Shown piece by piece: positions 47,008 to 55,766 of a stretch of 64,000 bases of DNA (positions are counted from its first letter, which is position 1; the number at the start of each line of letters is the position of its first letter). The position numbers and the translations under genes are program-made. The stretch lies in NCBI GenBank assembly GCA_025144025.1, contig JALXWS010000012.1, positions 1-64,000 on the forward strand. Direction: 5' to 3'. Source of the stretch: Corynebacterium sp. p3-SID1241. GTDB taxonomy: Bacteria > Actinomycetota > Actinomycetes > Mycobacteriales > Mycobacteriaceae. Below the pieces are notes generated by a model. It was not told the DNA's origin. It searched no databases and saw only the letters and a program-made list of their open reading frames with translations.

Positions 47008-47805
47008 CTAAGACTCTTCGCTGTCAAAAAGCTGACGCAGGACTGTCATGACCCCATATTCGGTATTGGGCGGGGCGATGCGATCAGCAATCTCTTTTAA
47101 TTTGGGGTGTGCATTCTCCATTGCGATGGCGGTACCGGCCTCATGGAGGAGCTCATAATCATTGAGAAAATCGCCAAAGGCGGCGGTGCGGGAAATCGGA
47201 ACCGCCAACAGCTTCGACATGGTCTGCAGTGCTACGCCTTTATTGACGCCATTGGCCATGACATCGAGCCAAGCGGAACCAGAAATAGCGATATTGTGTT
47301 CTGGGACGGTCGCTTGAAGCGGCTGGTAAAGGTGCTTTTCGCTGCCATCGGCGCAGTAGGCGGCTATCTTGATGATCTCCGCATCGAGCAGAGGATCGAG
47401 GTTATCGACCCATTCTACCGATCTGTAGTATTTGGCAATCTCTGCGCGGGCCTGGTCATCGGTACTCTTGTGTACATAGGCGGTATCCGGTGTGCATAGC
47501 ACGATGGTGTGCGGGACGTCGACAGTGCGGAGTGCAGAAACGGCGGCGTGAACGGCCGTGCTGGGCAGGGTAGTAGCACTGATGACGCGGTTGTCGTGCA
47601 CCACCACGGAGCCATTTTCCGCAATGAAGGTATCTTCGTGCGGAAACATTTCCTGCAGGGTGGCAAGCTGGCGGCCGGAGGCAGGCACAAGGGTGACTCC
47701 GAGTTCGTGGGCGCGGGTGCTGATCGCGGCAAAATCTGGTGGAAGCTGGCCGTTGCTGTCCAGTAGGGTGCCGTCCATATCCAGGGCGATGAGCTGTGGG
47801 AGCAA
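47008..47805 (-). CDS. Cof-type HAD-IIB phosphatase
   Basis: A cytoplasmic HAD hydrolase of 265 residues, likely acting on sugar phosphates or similar. Motif I is ALDMDGTLLDS, motif II lies in VPASGRQ, and motif IV includes AAFGDFLNDYELL. GIAMENAHPKLKEIADRIAP near the end is typical of Cof proteins. It is divergent from the acyl-CoA hydrolase gene with 68 bases between starts. Confidence 0.92.
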   Translation of the reverse strand: MLPQLIALDMDGTLLDSNGQLPPDFAAISTRAHELGVTLVPASGRQLATLQEMFPHEDTFIAENGSVVVHDNRVISATTLPSTAVHAAVSALRTVDVPHTIVLCTPDTAYVHKSTDDQARAEIAKYYRSVEWVDNLDPLLDAEIIKIAAYCADGSEKHLYQPLQATVPEHNIAISGSAWLDVMANGVNKGVALQTMSKLLAVPISRTAAFGDFLNDYELLHEAGTAIAMENAHPKLKEIADRIAPPNTEYGVMTVLRQLFDSEES

Positions 47806-47846
47806 AATCCGAACCTATCTGTGAATTAGTTAATGGTGGCTATCGA

Positions 47847-47864
47847 TGTGAGCTGTGTGTCACA
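47847..47864. promoter_or_regulatory. TGTGA-N8-TCACA inverted repeat
   Basis: The arms match the GlxR half-sites exactly, but the spacer is 8 rather than 6 bases. The repeat ends 9 bases before the ATG of the acyl-CoA hydrolase gene. GlxR binding is doubtful because of the spacing. Confidence 0.3.
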
Positions 47865-47873
47865 CTAGGGAGT

Positions 47874-48917
47874 ATGACAAACGCTGCACCAATTGTGTCC
47901 TCAATCCGTAACCATACCGGAGTTATTGAACTCAACCGCCCCAAGGCTCTCAATTCCCTCACCCCAGAAATGGTTGAGCTCATCGCAGCAGCGCTCGCGC
48001 AGTGGCGCGATTGCGATGAAGTAGAGCAAGTGCTTTTTACCTCAACTAGCCCCAAGGCGTATTGCGCAGGTGGTGACGTCCGCTATGCCCGCGAAGGGAT
48101 CCAAGGCGGCACATTAGAAGATGTCGATAACTTCTTTGCGGAGGAATACACCTTAAACGGTGACATCGCGGAGTACCCCAAGCCAGTCATCGCGCTGATT
48201 GATGGCATTGCCATGGGTGGTGGTCTGGGAATTTCCGTCCATGGCTCCCATCGAGTGATCACGGATAAGACCTTTGCATCCATGCCAGAGATGAACATTG
48301 GCTATGTCACGGACGTCGGCATGGCCTATGCCGCTCAGCGTGCGGTGGGAACGCGTGGTAAAGCATCGCCAGAGTTGGCGAAGTTTTGGGGCATTACTGG
48401 TTACCGGATGTATGCCGCAGACCTCTTGTGGACCGGGCTAGCCACCCACTACGTGCCTGATGGGAAGGCCTTTGCCACCACGCTTATCGAGCAAGGTCTC
48501 GCTACTGCGCTAGCACAGCATGCCACTGCACCTGCGGGCGATCCCCCGTTGGCCGGGCTGATGGAAGCCATCGAGGACACCTTCTGCCACGACTCTTGGC
48601 AGGACATCACCGCAGCCTTGGAGGGCTATCCAGAGCTTAAGCAACTGGTGGCGGAATTGACCACTCAAGCGTGCCCTACCTCCATTGTCGCGGCTATGGA
48701 ACTATTCTGCGCCGAGCAGGAATGCAGTAGCGTGCGCGAGGCCTTGGACTTGGAAACCAACCTGGGCGCCTTTATGTACCGGCGGGCGGATTTCGCCGAA
48801 GGTGTGCGTGCGGTCTTAGTGGATAAAACCCACGATGCGGCGTTTAAGCCGGCCATGCTTGACGACGTCGACGTGGGCGCCATCCGCGCGGCTTTACACG
48901 TCCACCCCGCGAAATGA
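47874..48917 (+). CDS. 3-hydroxyisobutyryl-CoA hydrolase-like crotonase
   Basis: A member of the enoyl-CoA hydratase fold, probably the valine-degradation hydrolase. Motifs include LNRPKALNSLTPEM, CAGGDVRY (oxyanion hole), AMGGGLGISVHGSHRV and MPEMNIGYVTDVGMAY, with the Glu and Asp typical of HIBCH enzymes. The 347-residue length fits HIBCH better than simple hydratases. I start at ATG 47874; the frame runs open to 47796. It overlaps the convergent gene by 24 bases at the 3' end. Confidence 0.88.
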   Translation: MTNAAPIVSSIRNHTGVIELNRPKALNSLTPEMVELIAAALAQWRDCDEVEQVLFTSTSPKAYCAGGDVRYAREGIQGGTLEDVDNFFAEEYTLNGDIAEYPKPVIALIDGIAMGGGLGISVHGSHRVITDKTFASMPEMNIGYVTDVGMAYAAQRAVGTRGKASPELAKFWGITGYRMYAADLLWTGLATHYVPDGKAFATTLIEQGLATALAQHATAPAGDPPLAGLMEAIEDTFCHDSWQDITAALEGYPELKQLVAELTTQACPTSIVAAMELFCAEQECSSVREALDLETNLGAFMYRRADFAEGVRAVLVDKTHDAAFKPAMLDDVDVGAIRAALHVHPAK

Positions 48918-50072
48918 TCCATAAGCGGCGCGGGCGCGATCGGCATCAATCCAAGCAGGTGGGGTAACCTCCAAGGTTGCCTCGGTGGCTGCAGGCGTAG
49001 GTTCTGGCAAGTGGAGCTGTGGGGCATCGAGGAGGACGAGGCCCACGCGGCCGTCGGCAAGCGTAGTGCCCGCCAGCGTCCATATACCCAAGATGGGCAG
49101 TGCTAGGTGCGGGAGTTGGCGCCCGCGCGCCAGCTGGAGTGGAAGGTGAGGGCGCACCAATTCGGGCACCACCTCGTCCACACCGAAGCGCGCCAGATTG
49201 CCCGCCAACCGAGCCGCCGCGGTGTTCTTGAGCTCTGGGTCGGCCCACGCCCATGTGAATTCTTCTGCCGAGATCGTCGCGATGAGCACAGCGCTAGCGG
49301 CGATCTGCCCGCCGCGGTAGAAGACGGTGGCGGTAGCCTTATCTACATCGAGTTCAACCGTGGCATCGGGAAAGTTGCCCTGAAAATACATCTGATTTTC
49401 TGCGCTGAGGTAAAACGCATCCTCCGAGACCCGGGCAGCCGCCAGGCCCGGGGTTATGCCGGAAACCTTGTGCACGCCGTGGCTTGCCTGCTCGAAATGC
49501 ACTGTGGTGCCGTCTGAAAAATGCACATACGGCTCCTCCTCGGTGGAGTCCATGTCCAGATAGCGGGCAAGCGCGAGGGCCGGCTCTTTCTCGTCCGTAT
49601 CCGCGCTGCTGTGCTGGAGACCGCGTAGCAAGGTTTGGCGAAAGTCCAGGTAGGGGTGGAATTCTACCGCAACGATGGCCACGTTCTTGCCCTGCTGGGC
49701 GCGCAGCACCGGCATGTTGCCCACGATAAGTGAGGCATAAGCAACCATTCGGTCGACGTCTGTGCTGGCCGTACCTGACTGCGGAAGGTCAGCAAAATGC
49801 TCGGTCGCAGCGGTAGTCCAGTGCCAGGTGCTTGCGGCGATGACGGCGAGACGCACGCCACGAAAATCCGCCACGTGCTGCGCGGAGCTTACCCGTACCT
49901 CCACGAGCTGGTCGGTGGCATAGCTTGCTTCGCTATCGCCAGCTGAGGGGCCGAGGAAATTGAATTCCACGTCGGTCGCCTTCCCAATGCGTTCGCGAAA
50001 GGCAGCGTTAATTCCGGTACGGATAAAGCGGGCATCGTCCGCGGCGCGTTCAATGGAGTGGTAAGCATTCAT
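48894..50072 (-). CDS. Uncharacterised protein coupled to the sulfoquinovosyl operon
   Basis: A 392-residue soluble protein without signal peptide or membrane helix. A segment EEFTWAWADPELKNTAAARLAGNLARFGV resembles the Trp-rich motif of DUF6882 proteins; the rest (VRLAVIAASTWHW, VAIVAVEFHPYLDF) is not recognised. Its ATG overlaps, as ATGA, the original stop codon of the upstream glycosyltransferase frame, which shows it evolved as the third gene of that operon. The role is unknown. Its end overlaps the convergent hydrolase gene. Confidence 0.75.
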   Translation of the reverse strand: MNAYHSIERAADDARFIRTGINAAFRERIGKATDVEFNFLGPSAGDSEASYATDQLVEVRVSSAQHVADFRGVRLAVIAASTWHWTTAATEHFADLPQSGTASTDVDRMVAYASLIVGNMPVLRAQQGKNVAIVAVEFHPYLDFRQTLLRGLQHSSADTDEKEPALALARYLDMDSTEEEPYVHFSDGTTVHFEQASHGVHKVSGITPGLAAARVSEDAFYLSAENQMYFQGNFPDATVELDVDKATATVFYRGGQIAASAVLIATISAEEFTWAWADPELKNTAAARLAGNLARFGVDEVVPELVRPHLPLQLARGRQLPHLALPILGIWTLAGTTLADGRVGLVLLDAPQLHLPEPTPAATEATLEVTPPAWIDADRARAAYGSFRGVDV

Positions 50073-51217
50073 GGTTGCTCATGATGATACGGGTGCCGGC
50101 AGGCGTACTCATAGGCGGCTACCAAAGCCTTGGTTGATTCCTGTCAGGAGTAGCGCTCCGCTTCTTCGCGCGCGGCGCGCCGCATGCGCTGGCGCGCCTG
50201 CGGATTCTCCAACAGAGAGCACAAGGCTCTAGCCCAGTGCTCATTCGTGGCGCCCTCATCCACCAGCAGCCCGGTCTTTTCATGCTCGATGACGAAGGGG
50301 ATGCCGCCGGCATTGGTGCCAACCACGGGCACCCCGGAAGCAAAAGACTCCAAAGCAACCAACCCCAGCGTTTCAGTGGCAGAGGGGAAGGCAAATACAT
50401 CGCCGACCGCAAAGGCCGCCTGCAGCTCGGCCCCAGAAAGATAACCGGTAAATACGGTGGTGGCGGAATCAAACTGAGCGCGCAAATCCTCTAGCGCGGG
50501 ACCGGCGCCAACGAGGGCGAGGCGCGCGGCCGGCATCCGCGTGCGCACCTGGTGCATTACCTCATTGAGGCGTGCTAGATCCTTTTCTTGTGAAATTCGG
50601 CCGATATAGGTAATCAACGGGGCCTCCGGGTGCCCGCCAGTAAGCCGAAAGCGCATCTGCGCATCATAGTTGTCGGGGCGATAGGCCTGCGTATCAACGG
50701 CCTTAGGCCATAACCGCACGGTATGGATGCCCATATCGCGGGCCTTATCCACCATGGGACCGGAAGTGCAGAGATTGATTGCAGCCCGGTTATGGAGAAA
50801 CGTAATGGCCTTGTGAGCAACCGGCCGCAGCCAGCCAATGCCTAGGGCTTCAGTATATTCCGGCACATTGGTGTGAAAGCTAGCAACCAGCGGTACGGCA
50901 TCGCGCTCTGCAGCAAAAACGCCTAATGCTGCAGTCCAAATGGGATTAACGGCATGGATGACATCCGGATCAAAGTCCCGGATAGCACGGAAGAACCGAA
51001 AGGTGGGTAGGCCAAACTGAACTTCCGGATAGACCCACAGTGCGTGGCTGGGGATACGGGTGACCGAGAATCCAGCATAGGTTTCCGGTGGAGTCCCGGT
51101 GGCAAATATACGTACCTCATGGCCGAGCTTCGCTAGCTGGTCCAGAGTATTGGTCAGGCGGGTGACCACCCCATCAATCTTGGGCAAGAAAACTTCGGTT
51201 ACAATGGCGATGCGCAT
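50069..51217 (-). CDS. sqdX: SqdX/SQD2-like sulfoquinovosyltransferase, end cut by a TGA
   Basis: A GT4-fold glycosyltransferase. It aligns along its length with plant SQD2, including VIHAVNPIW, SFHTNVPEYTEALG, VRLWPKAVDTQAY, YIGRISQEKDL, VFTGYLSGAEL and the E-x7-E region SATETLGLVALE. SQD2/SqdX moves sulfoquinovose from UDP-sulfoquinovose to diacylglycerol. The reading frame meets TGA at 50144-50146 after AREEAERYS, exactly where relatives have Trp, then stays open for 24 more codons (QESTKALVAAYEYA...) to a TGA overlapping the next start as ATGA. The gene product now is 357 residues instead of 382. Confidence 0.82.
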
Positions 51218-51235
51218 AATGGGGAAGTTCGCCGT

Positions 51236-52438
51236 CTATTTCTGCTGTGCGGCGTCTGGAACGCCCGCTTCCTGCTGCGCGGTCCACAAAGACTGGGCCG
51301 GAATCTTGCTGCGGTCTACGCGGTTGGCATACTTCTTTGCTACCTCTTCGACCTCGTGGAGCAGGCCTTCAGACAAGGTCGTGGGGTTGAGGCCGAGTCC
51401 CAGAAAAGTCTCATTGGATACGTGCAGTTCATTTTCGGCCGATTCCTTACGTGGATTGGGAACATAGGCTACCTCGGCGCCAGAGATGTCCGCGATGAGC
51501 TCCGCCAAGTCACGCACGCGGTGGGTTTGCGTCATTTGGTTGAGGATCTTTACGCGCTCACCGCGCGATGGTGGATTTTCCAGTGCGAGTTCGATGCAGC
51601 GCACCATATCTTGGATATGGATAAAGGTGCGGGTTTGGCCACCGGTTCCATGCACCGTAAGCGGATAGCCGATACCTGCCTGCACAAGAAAGCGATTCAA
51701 GACCGTTCCGTAGTCGCCGTCATAGTCAAAGCGGTTAATCAGGCGTTCATCCTGTTGGGTTTGGGCGGTGTGGGTGCCCCAGACAATTCCCTGATGCAGA
51801 TCGGTGATGCGCAGCTCGTCATTTTTGGCGTAGTAGGCAAAAAGATGTTGATCCAGGACCTTCGTCATGTGGTAAATCGATCCCGGATTGGAAGGGTAGA
51901 GGATGGACTTTCCCACCTCACCCTGCTCCGGTACGGACACCTTGATATCCAGGTAGCCCTCAGGGATCTGCATACCGGCGGTGCCGTAACCGTAGACTCC
52001 CATGGTTCCGAGGTGAACGACGTGAATATCGAGGCCGGTTTCTACAACCGCAGCTAAAAGGTTATGGGTGGCATTGATGTTGTTATCCACCGTGTAGCGC
52101 TTGGTGGTAGGGCTTTTCATGGAGTAAGGCGCGGCGCGTTGTTCCGCAAAATGCACGACGGCATCCGGAGCGAAGGAACGGAGGAACTCCACGAACCCAG
52201 CGTAATCCTGAGCGATATCGATGTTGGCGAAAGAAATATCTTTCTTACTGACCTCCTTCCACGCCGCCAGGCGTTCCTCAATAGAAGCGATGGGGGTGAG
52301 GGATTCGGCGCCTAGTTCCGCGTCGATGGCGCGCCGGGACAGGTTATCAACGATGGCGACCTCGTGGCCTTGATCCGAAAGGAATAGGGAAGCGGGCCAC
52401 CCACAAAAGCCATCGCCACCAAGAATCGCTATCTTCAC
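51236..52438 (-). CDS. sqdB: UDP-sulfoquinovose synthase (SQD1/SqdB type)
   Basis: Makes UDP-sulfoquinovose from UDP-glucose and sulfite. The Rossmann start ILGGDGFCGWPASLFLSDQGHEVAIVDNLSRR and then ESLTPIASIEERLAAW, VVHFAEQRAAPYSM, HLGTMGVYG, SIYHMTKVLDQH, TDLHQGIVWGTHT, GTVLNRFLVQAGIGYPLTVHGTGGQTR and YVPNPRKE follow plant SQD1 step by step. The catalytic residues Thr145, Tyr189 and Lys193 (YHMTK) are in place. It starts at GTG 52438 with GGAGA 9 bases upstream and ends 18 bases before sqdX. It is the first gene of the operon. Confidence 0.9.
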   Translation of the reverse strand: MKIAILGGDGFCGWPASLFLSDQGHEVAIVDNLSRRAIDAELGAESLTPIASIEERLAAWKEVSKKDISFANIDIAQDYAGFVEFLRSFAPDAVVHFAEQRAAPYSMKSPTTKRYTVDNNINATHNLLAAVVETGLDIHVVHLGTMGVYGYGTAGMQIPEGYLDIKVSVPEQGEVGKSILYPSNPGSIYHMTKVLDQHLFAYYAKNDELRITDLHQGIVWGTHTAQTQQDERLINRFDYDGDYGTVLNRFLVQAGIGYPLTVHGTGGQTRTFIHIQDMVRCIELALENPPSRGERVKILNQMTQTHRVRDLAELIADISGAEVAYVPNPRKESAENELHVSNETFLGLGLNPTTLSEGLLHEVEEVAKKYANRVDRSKIPAQSLWTAQQEAGVPDAAQQK

Positions 52439-52488
52439 TGTGTCATTCTCCAGAGCTAGTTGTCGTGCTGAGGCTAAGGGAAAAGTTT

Positions 52489-52524
52489 ACCCTGCATGGC
52501 CCGTATATTTGGGCCATGCAGGGT
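52489..52524 (-). terminator. Terminator between the tetR gene and sqdB
   Basis: A perfect 14-pair stem (ACCCTGCATGGCCC, 52489-52502, with 52511-52524) has an 8-base AT-rich loop; on the minus strand it is followed by TAAACTTTT. It lies 37 bases past the TetR stop and 50 bases before sqdB. Confidence 0.85.
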
Positions 52525-52561
52525 TAACAGTGAATGAACCTATCGTGTTGTGTGCCAGCGC

Positions 52562-53161
52562 CTAGTCCAGGGTGCGCAAGACGGAAAAAGTGGACTGTGC
52601 CAGCTTCTTCTTATCCGCCAGGCTGACGTTTTCACCTGCAGCTTGGCGGCGATCCATCTCCTGCCGGAAAGCAATGCTGCCGACGGCGCACGCACTGAGG
52701 ACAACGCCTAGCTCATAGTCCGTGTAATCAGTGCCGCGCTGTTGGAAGGCGGAAATGATGGTGTCAGATACGCGCTCGAAACGCCGCCTCTCTTCGGAAG
52801 TATGGCTGAGGTTATCCAAGGTCTCACCAATGCGGTAAAGCGTATGGAGAGAACGCAGCTCCTTTTCTTCGTCTTCCAAGGACTCGAGCAACGCTGCTTC
52901 TAAGACGGCGGTAACGCTCTTGCCAGGGCACACGGAGGGAATATCCGCGGCGAAAGATTCCAACACGTCTGCTGTGAAGTACAGCAGGGCATCGGCCACC
53001 GAGGAGAAGTAGTTGTGAAAGGTGCGCGGCGAGACCCCGACGGCCGCGGTGATGCCGGAGATCGTGGCGGCTTCGGCACCGCCGTCGAGGACGAGACGTG
53101 CCGCCGCATCCGCCATGGCTTGACGCGTTGCTCGCTTCTTTTCTTCGCGCAGACTAGCCAC
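52562..53161 (-). CDS. TetR family regulator of the MMPL gene
   Basis: A 199-residue TetR protein. The N-terminal helix-turn-helix (about residues 10-55) contains TRQAMADAAARLVLDGG and TISGITAAVGVSPRTFHNYFSS. The C-terminal ligand domain is not assignable. The GTG start lies 8 bases inside the end of the MMPL gene, so the two are coupled. A palindromic site upstream of the MMPL gene is the likely operator. Confidence 0.9.
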   Translation of the reverse strand: MASLREEKKRATRQAMADAAARLVLDGGAEAATISGITAAVGVSPRTFHNYFSSVADALLYFTADVLESFAADIPSVCPGKSVTAVLEAALLESLEDEEKELRSLHTLYRIGETLDNLSHTSEERRRFERVSDTIISAFQQRGTDYTDYELGVVLSACAVGSIAFRQEMDRRQAAGENVSLADKKKLAQSTFSVLRTLD

Positions 53162-55532
53162 GGTGTATTTCGCCTATCTTCTCTTGTTGCGTGCGCAGGA
53201 GTTCCTCGCGTTCGGAGTGCAAGGCTTCTCCTTCGATGTCCATGTTGGGGGTGATCTTATCCAACCAGCGCGGGAACCGCCATGCCTTCTTATCCAGCAC
53301 GAACATGGTGGCTGGGATGATCATCATGCGGACGACGAAGGCATCGATAAGCACGCCGGCGGCCAAGGCAAAGCCCATGGTTTTAATGAATGGCTCGTCC
53401 ATTAAGATGAAGGCGGCGAAGACGGAAATCATAATCAGGGCCGCAGCCGTGACCACGCGGGCGCCATGCTTAAAGCCATTGGAGGTTGCGTTGCCGGCCG
53501 TCTTGCCATTGACAAAGCCCTCGCGCATGCGGGTGACCAAGAAGACTTGGTAGTCCATGGCCAGGCCGAACGTCAGGCCGATGAGCATGATGGGCAGGAA
53601 GGAAAGCAGTGGCTGTGGGTCATCGACGATGCCGAACATGCCTTCTTGCCAAATGGCAACGGTGATGCCGAAGGTCGCGGCCATCGAAAGCGCGAAGCCG
53701 GCTGCGGCGATAAGCGGTACCCAGATGGAGCGGAAGACCAGCATCAAGACGATGAAGGCCAAGCCCAGCACGATGCCGACATAAGGGATAAGCACGTTAT
53801 TGAGGCGCTCAGAAATGTCATCAAAGATTGGGGTGATGCCGGTAATGCCGTAGGAGCCGCCGGTCTTTTCAAACTCACCCTGGTAATCGCGCAGGTGGTT
53901 GAGGGTCTCGGTGGTTTCCTCATCGGTTGCGCCAGTGGTCGGCGTAATCATGATTTGGGCAGCATCACCGTTCTCGGTGGTCTGCACTATCTGGGCGTTT
54001 TCGACGCCCGCAGTACCGTTGATTTCCTGCAGTAGGTCCTGGAAAGCAGGCATGCGGTCCTGTTCGGAAACGTCAGCCACATCAACGAAGGCGATCATCG
54101 GGGCATTGCGACCTGGTCCAAAGGCATCGGCCGTGATCTCGTAGGCCTCGCGCTGCGGGGTGCCGGGCTTGGCGGTGCCATCGGTGGGCATGGCTAGGCG
54201 CAGCTGGGCGAATGGTACAGCCAGGATGCCGAGCAACACGACGCCTGCGATAAGGTGCAGCCACGGGTGGGCACGCACACGGCGTACCCAGCGCAGGCCC
54301 ATGGTGGGCTTTTCGTCTTCTGGGTCTGGAACTTTGGGCCCAGGTACGCGGACGGCGAAAATCTTCGTGCCCAAAAGGCCCAGCAGGGCAGGGATAAAGG
54401 TATTGGCGACCAGCACGGCGATAATCACCGTCGCCGCAGCAGCGATGGCCATGGTTCCCAGGAATGGGATGCCGATGATGGTCAGTGCGGCCAACGCGAT
54501 GACCACGGTGGTGCCGGCGAAGACGACAGAACCGCCCGCGGTACCCAGCGCCATGCCCATGGCGTGAGCACGGGTGGCCTTATCCATCTTCTTGAGCTCT
54601 GCGGCTAGTTCCTTAGGAGAGAGATCATTGAGGCCAGAAGAGGTAATGAGCTCATTGCGGAAACGATTAACAATAAATAGTGCGTAATCGATGCCGACCG
54701 CCAGGCCGATCATGGAGGCCAAGGTCGGGGTCATATCGGAGATAGTATCCGTGAAAACGGTGGATACCTGCACGCCAAGGATGCCGATGCCCACACCAAT
54801 GATGGCGGAAATGAGCGGCATGCCGGCGGCGACGAAGGAACCGAAGGTAATCAGCAGCACGATTGCGGCAACGATAAGGCCGATAATTTCGGCGCTGCCA
54901 CCCATCTCTTGGCCAGCAGCACTAAAGGCATTGCCCTGGTACTTGACCGTGAGCTCGCCCTCGTCGTACTTGTTCAACACATCCGTTACCGCAGTCATAT
55001 CCTCTTCCGGGATGTCCATGACAGCATCGGCGTCGAAGGTAATAGTGACGGTACCGGTAGCTTTATCCTCGCTGAGCGGGGAGAGCTGTTGCAGGTTTTT
55101 CTTCACCTGCTCCTCCGGCATGTGCTGGGCTTTCATCTTTTCGCCCATTTGCTTTTCCATGCCAGCGGCGGCCATAACCGGGCTGACCAATTTGTCTTGG
55201 TCCTTAAGAGCACCGGTGTCCTTGAGATCACCGAGGAGGTTATCCACCTCGCCGGCCACCTGCTTATCGGTGAGGTCTTTGCCCTCCGGTGCTTGGATAA
55301 CCACTGTGCCCTCGGGAGCGCTCATGGCATCGGTGTCTTGGCCAAAGCGTTCCATCATCTTGTCTTGGGTGGTGGTCGAATCCATCTCCGGCATGGAGAA
55401 GTTGGGGTTCGGTGACTTGGCAAAGCCGGCGGTGAGTCCCACCATGGCAACCAAGACGATCAGCCAGAAGGCTAGAAAGGGCCATACCTTGCGATAGGAC
55501 CAGCTGCCTAGCCGGTAGAGGAATTTAGACAT
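53154..55532 (-). CDS. MMPL/RND family transporter
   Basis: A proton-driven exporter, probably for a lipid or hydrophobic compound. It has 792 residues with twelve predicted helices and two large periplasmic loops (about 50-180 and 420-545). The proton-relay Asp-Tyr pairs are present in both repeats: GIDYALFIVNRFR and AMDYQVFLVTRMR. I start at MSKFLYRLGSWSYRKVWPF (55532); the open frame to 55775 overlaps the divergent gene. A basic cytoplasmic tail follows the last helix. It is co-transcribed with tetR and lies upstream of the sqd genes. Confidence 0.92.
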   Translation of the reverse strand: MSKFLYRLGSWSYRKVWPFLAFWLIVLVAMVGLTAGFAKSPNPNFSMPEMDSTTTQDKMMERFGQDTDAMSAPEGTVVIQAPEGKDLTDKQVAGEVDNLLGDLKDTGALKDQDKLVSPVMAAAGMEKQMGEKMKAQHMPEEQVKKNLQQLSPLSEDKATGTVTITFDADAVMDIPEEDMTAVTDVLNKYDEGELTVKYQGNAFSAAGQEMGGSAEIIGLIVAAIVLLITFGSFVAAGMPLISAIIGVGIGILGVQVSTVFTDTISDMTPTLASMIGLAVGIDYALFIVNRFRNELITSSGLNDLSPKELAAELKKMDKATRAHAMGMALGTAGGSVVFAGTTVVIALAALTIIGIPFLGTMAIAAAATVIIAVLVANTFIPALLGLLGTKIFAVRVPGPKVPDPEDEKPTMGLRWVRRVRAHPWLHLIAGVVLLGILAVPFAQLRLAMPTDGTAKPGTPQREAYEITADAFGPGRNAPMIAFVDVADVSEQDRMPAFQDLLQEINGTAGVENAQIVQTTENGDAAQIMITPTTGATDEETTETLNHLRDYQGEFEKTGGSYGITGITPIFDDISERLNNVLIPYVGIVLGLAFIVLMLVFRSIWVPLIAAAGFALSMAATFGITVAIWQEGMFGIVDDPQPLLSFLPIMLIGLTFGLAMDYQVFLVTRMREGFVNGKTAGNATSNGFKHGARVVTAAALIMISVFAAFILMDEPFIKTMGFALAAGVLIDAFVVRMMIIPATMFVLDKKAWRFPRWLDKITPNMDIEGEALHSEREELLRTQQEKIGEIHRG

Positions 55533-55642
55533 CAAGTGTGCTTTCTCGTGCGATGTGCACGCAACGCTGTGCGCGCGGGTGGAAGTGAACAGTGAACCCA
55601 TGGGTGAAAATTCTGGACCCTTCGGGAAACATTGCATAGTGT

Positions 55643-55663
55643 ACGCAATTTTGCGGGTTGCGT
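55643..55663. promoter_or_regulatory. Palindromic operator upstream of the MMPL-tetR genes
   Basis: ACGCAA-N9-TTGCGT, with outer TTGCA (55633-55637) and TGCAA (55662-55666 region) arms, forms an extended dyad about 110 bases upstream of the MMPL start, between divergent genes. It is the expected place and form of a TetR operator. Confidence 0.55.
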
Positions 55664-55766
55664 GCAAAGTGTTGTGTGATGGAACATAAATAGCCGCTAT
55701 TGAGATATAGGGTGTCTTTTCTCCGGGGTATCGGTAATAGCGGTACGGGGCGGTAGACTGTCCGGC

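Noticed and set aside
47847..47864. GlxR site before the acyl-CoA hydrolase gene
   Set aside because: The half-sites are perfect but the spacer is 8 rather than 6 bases; kept only as a low-confidence repeat.
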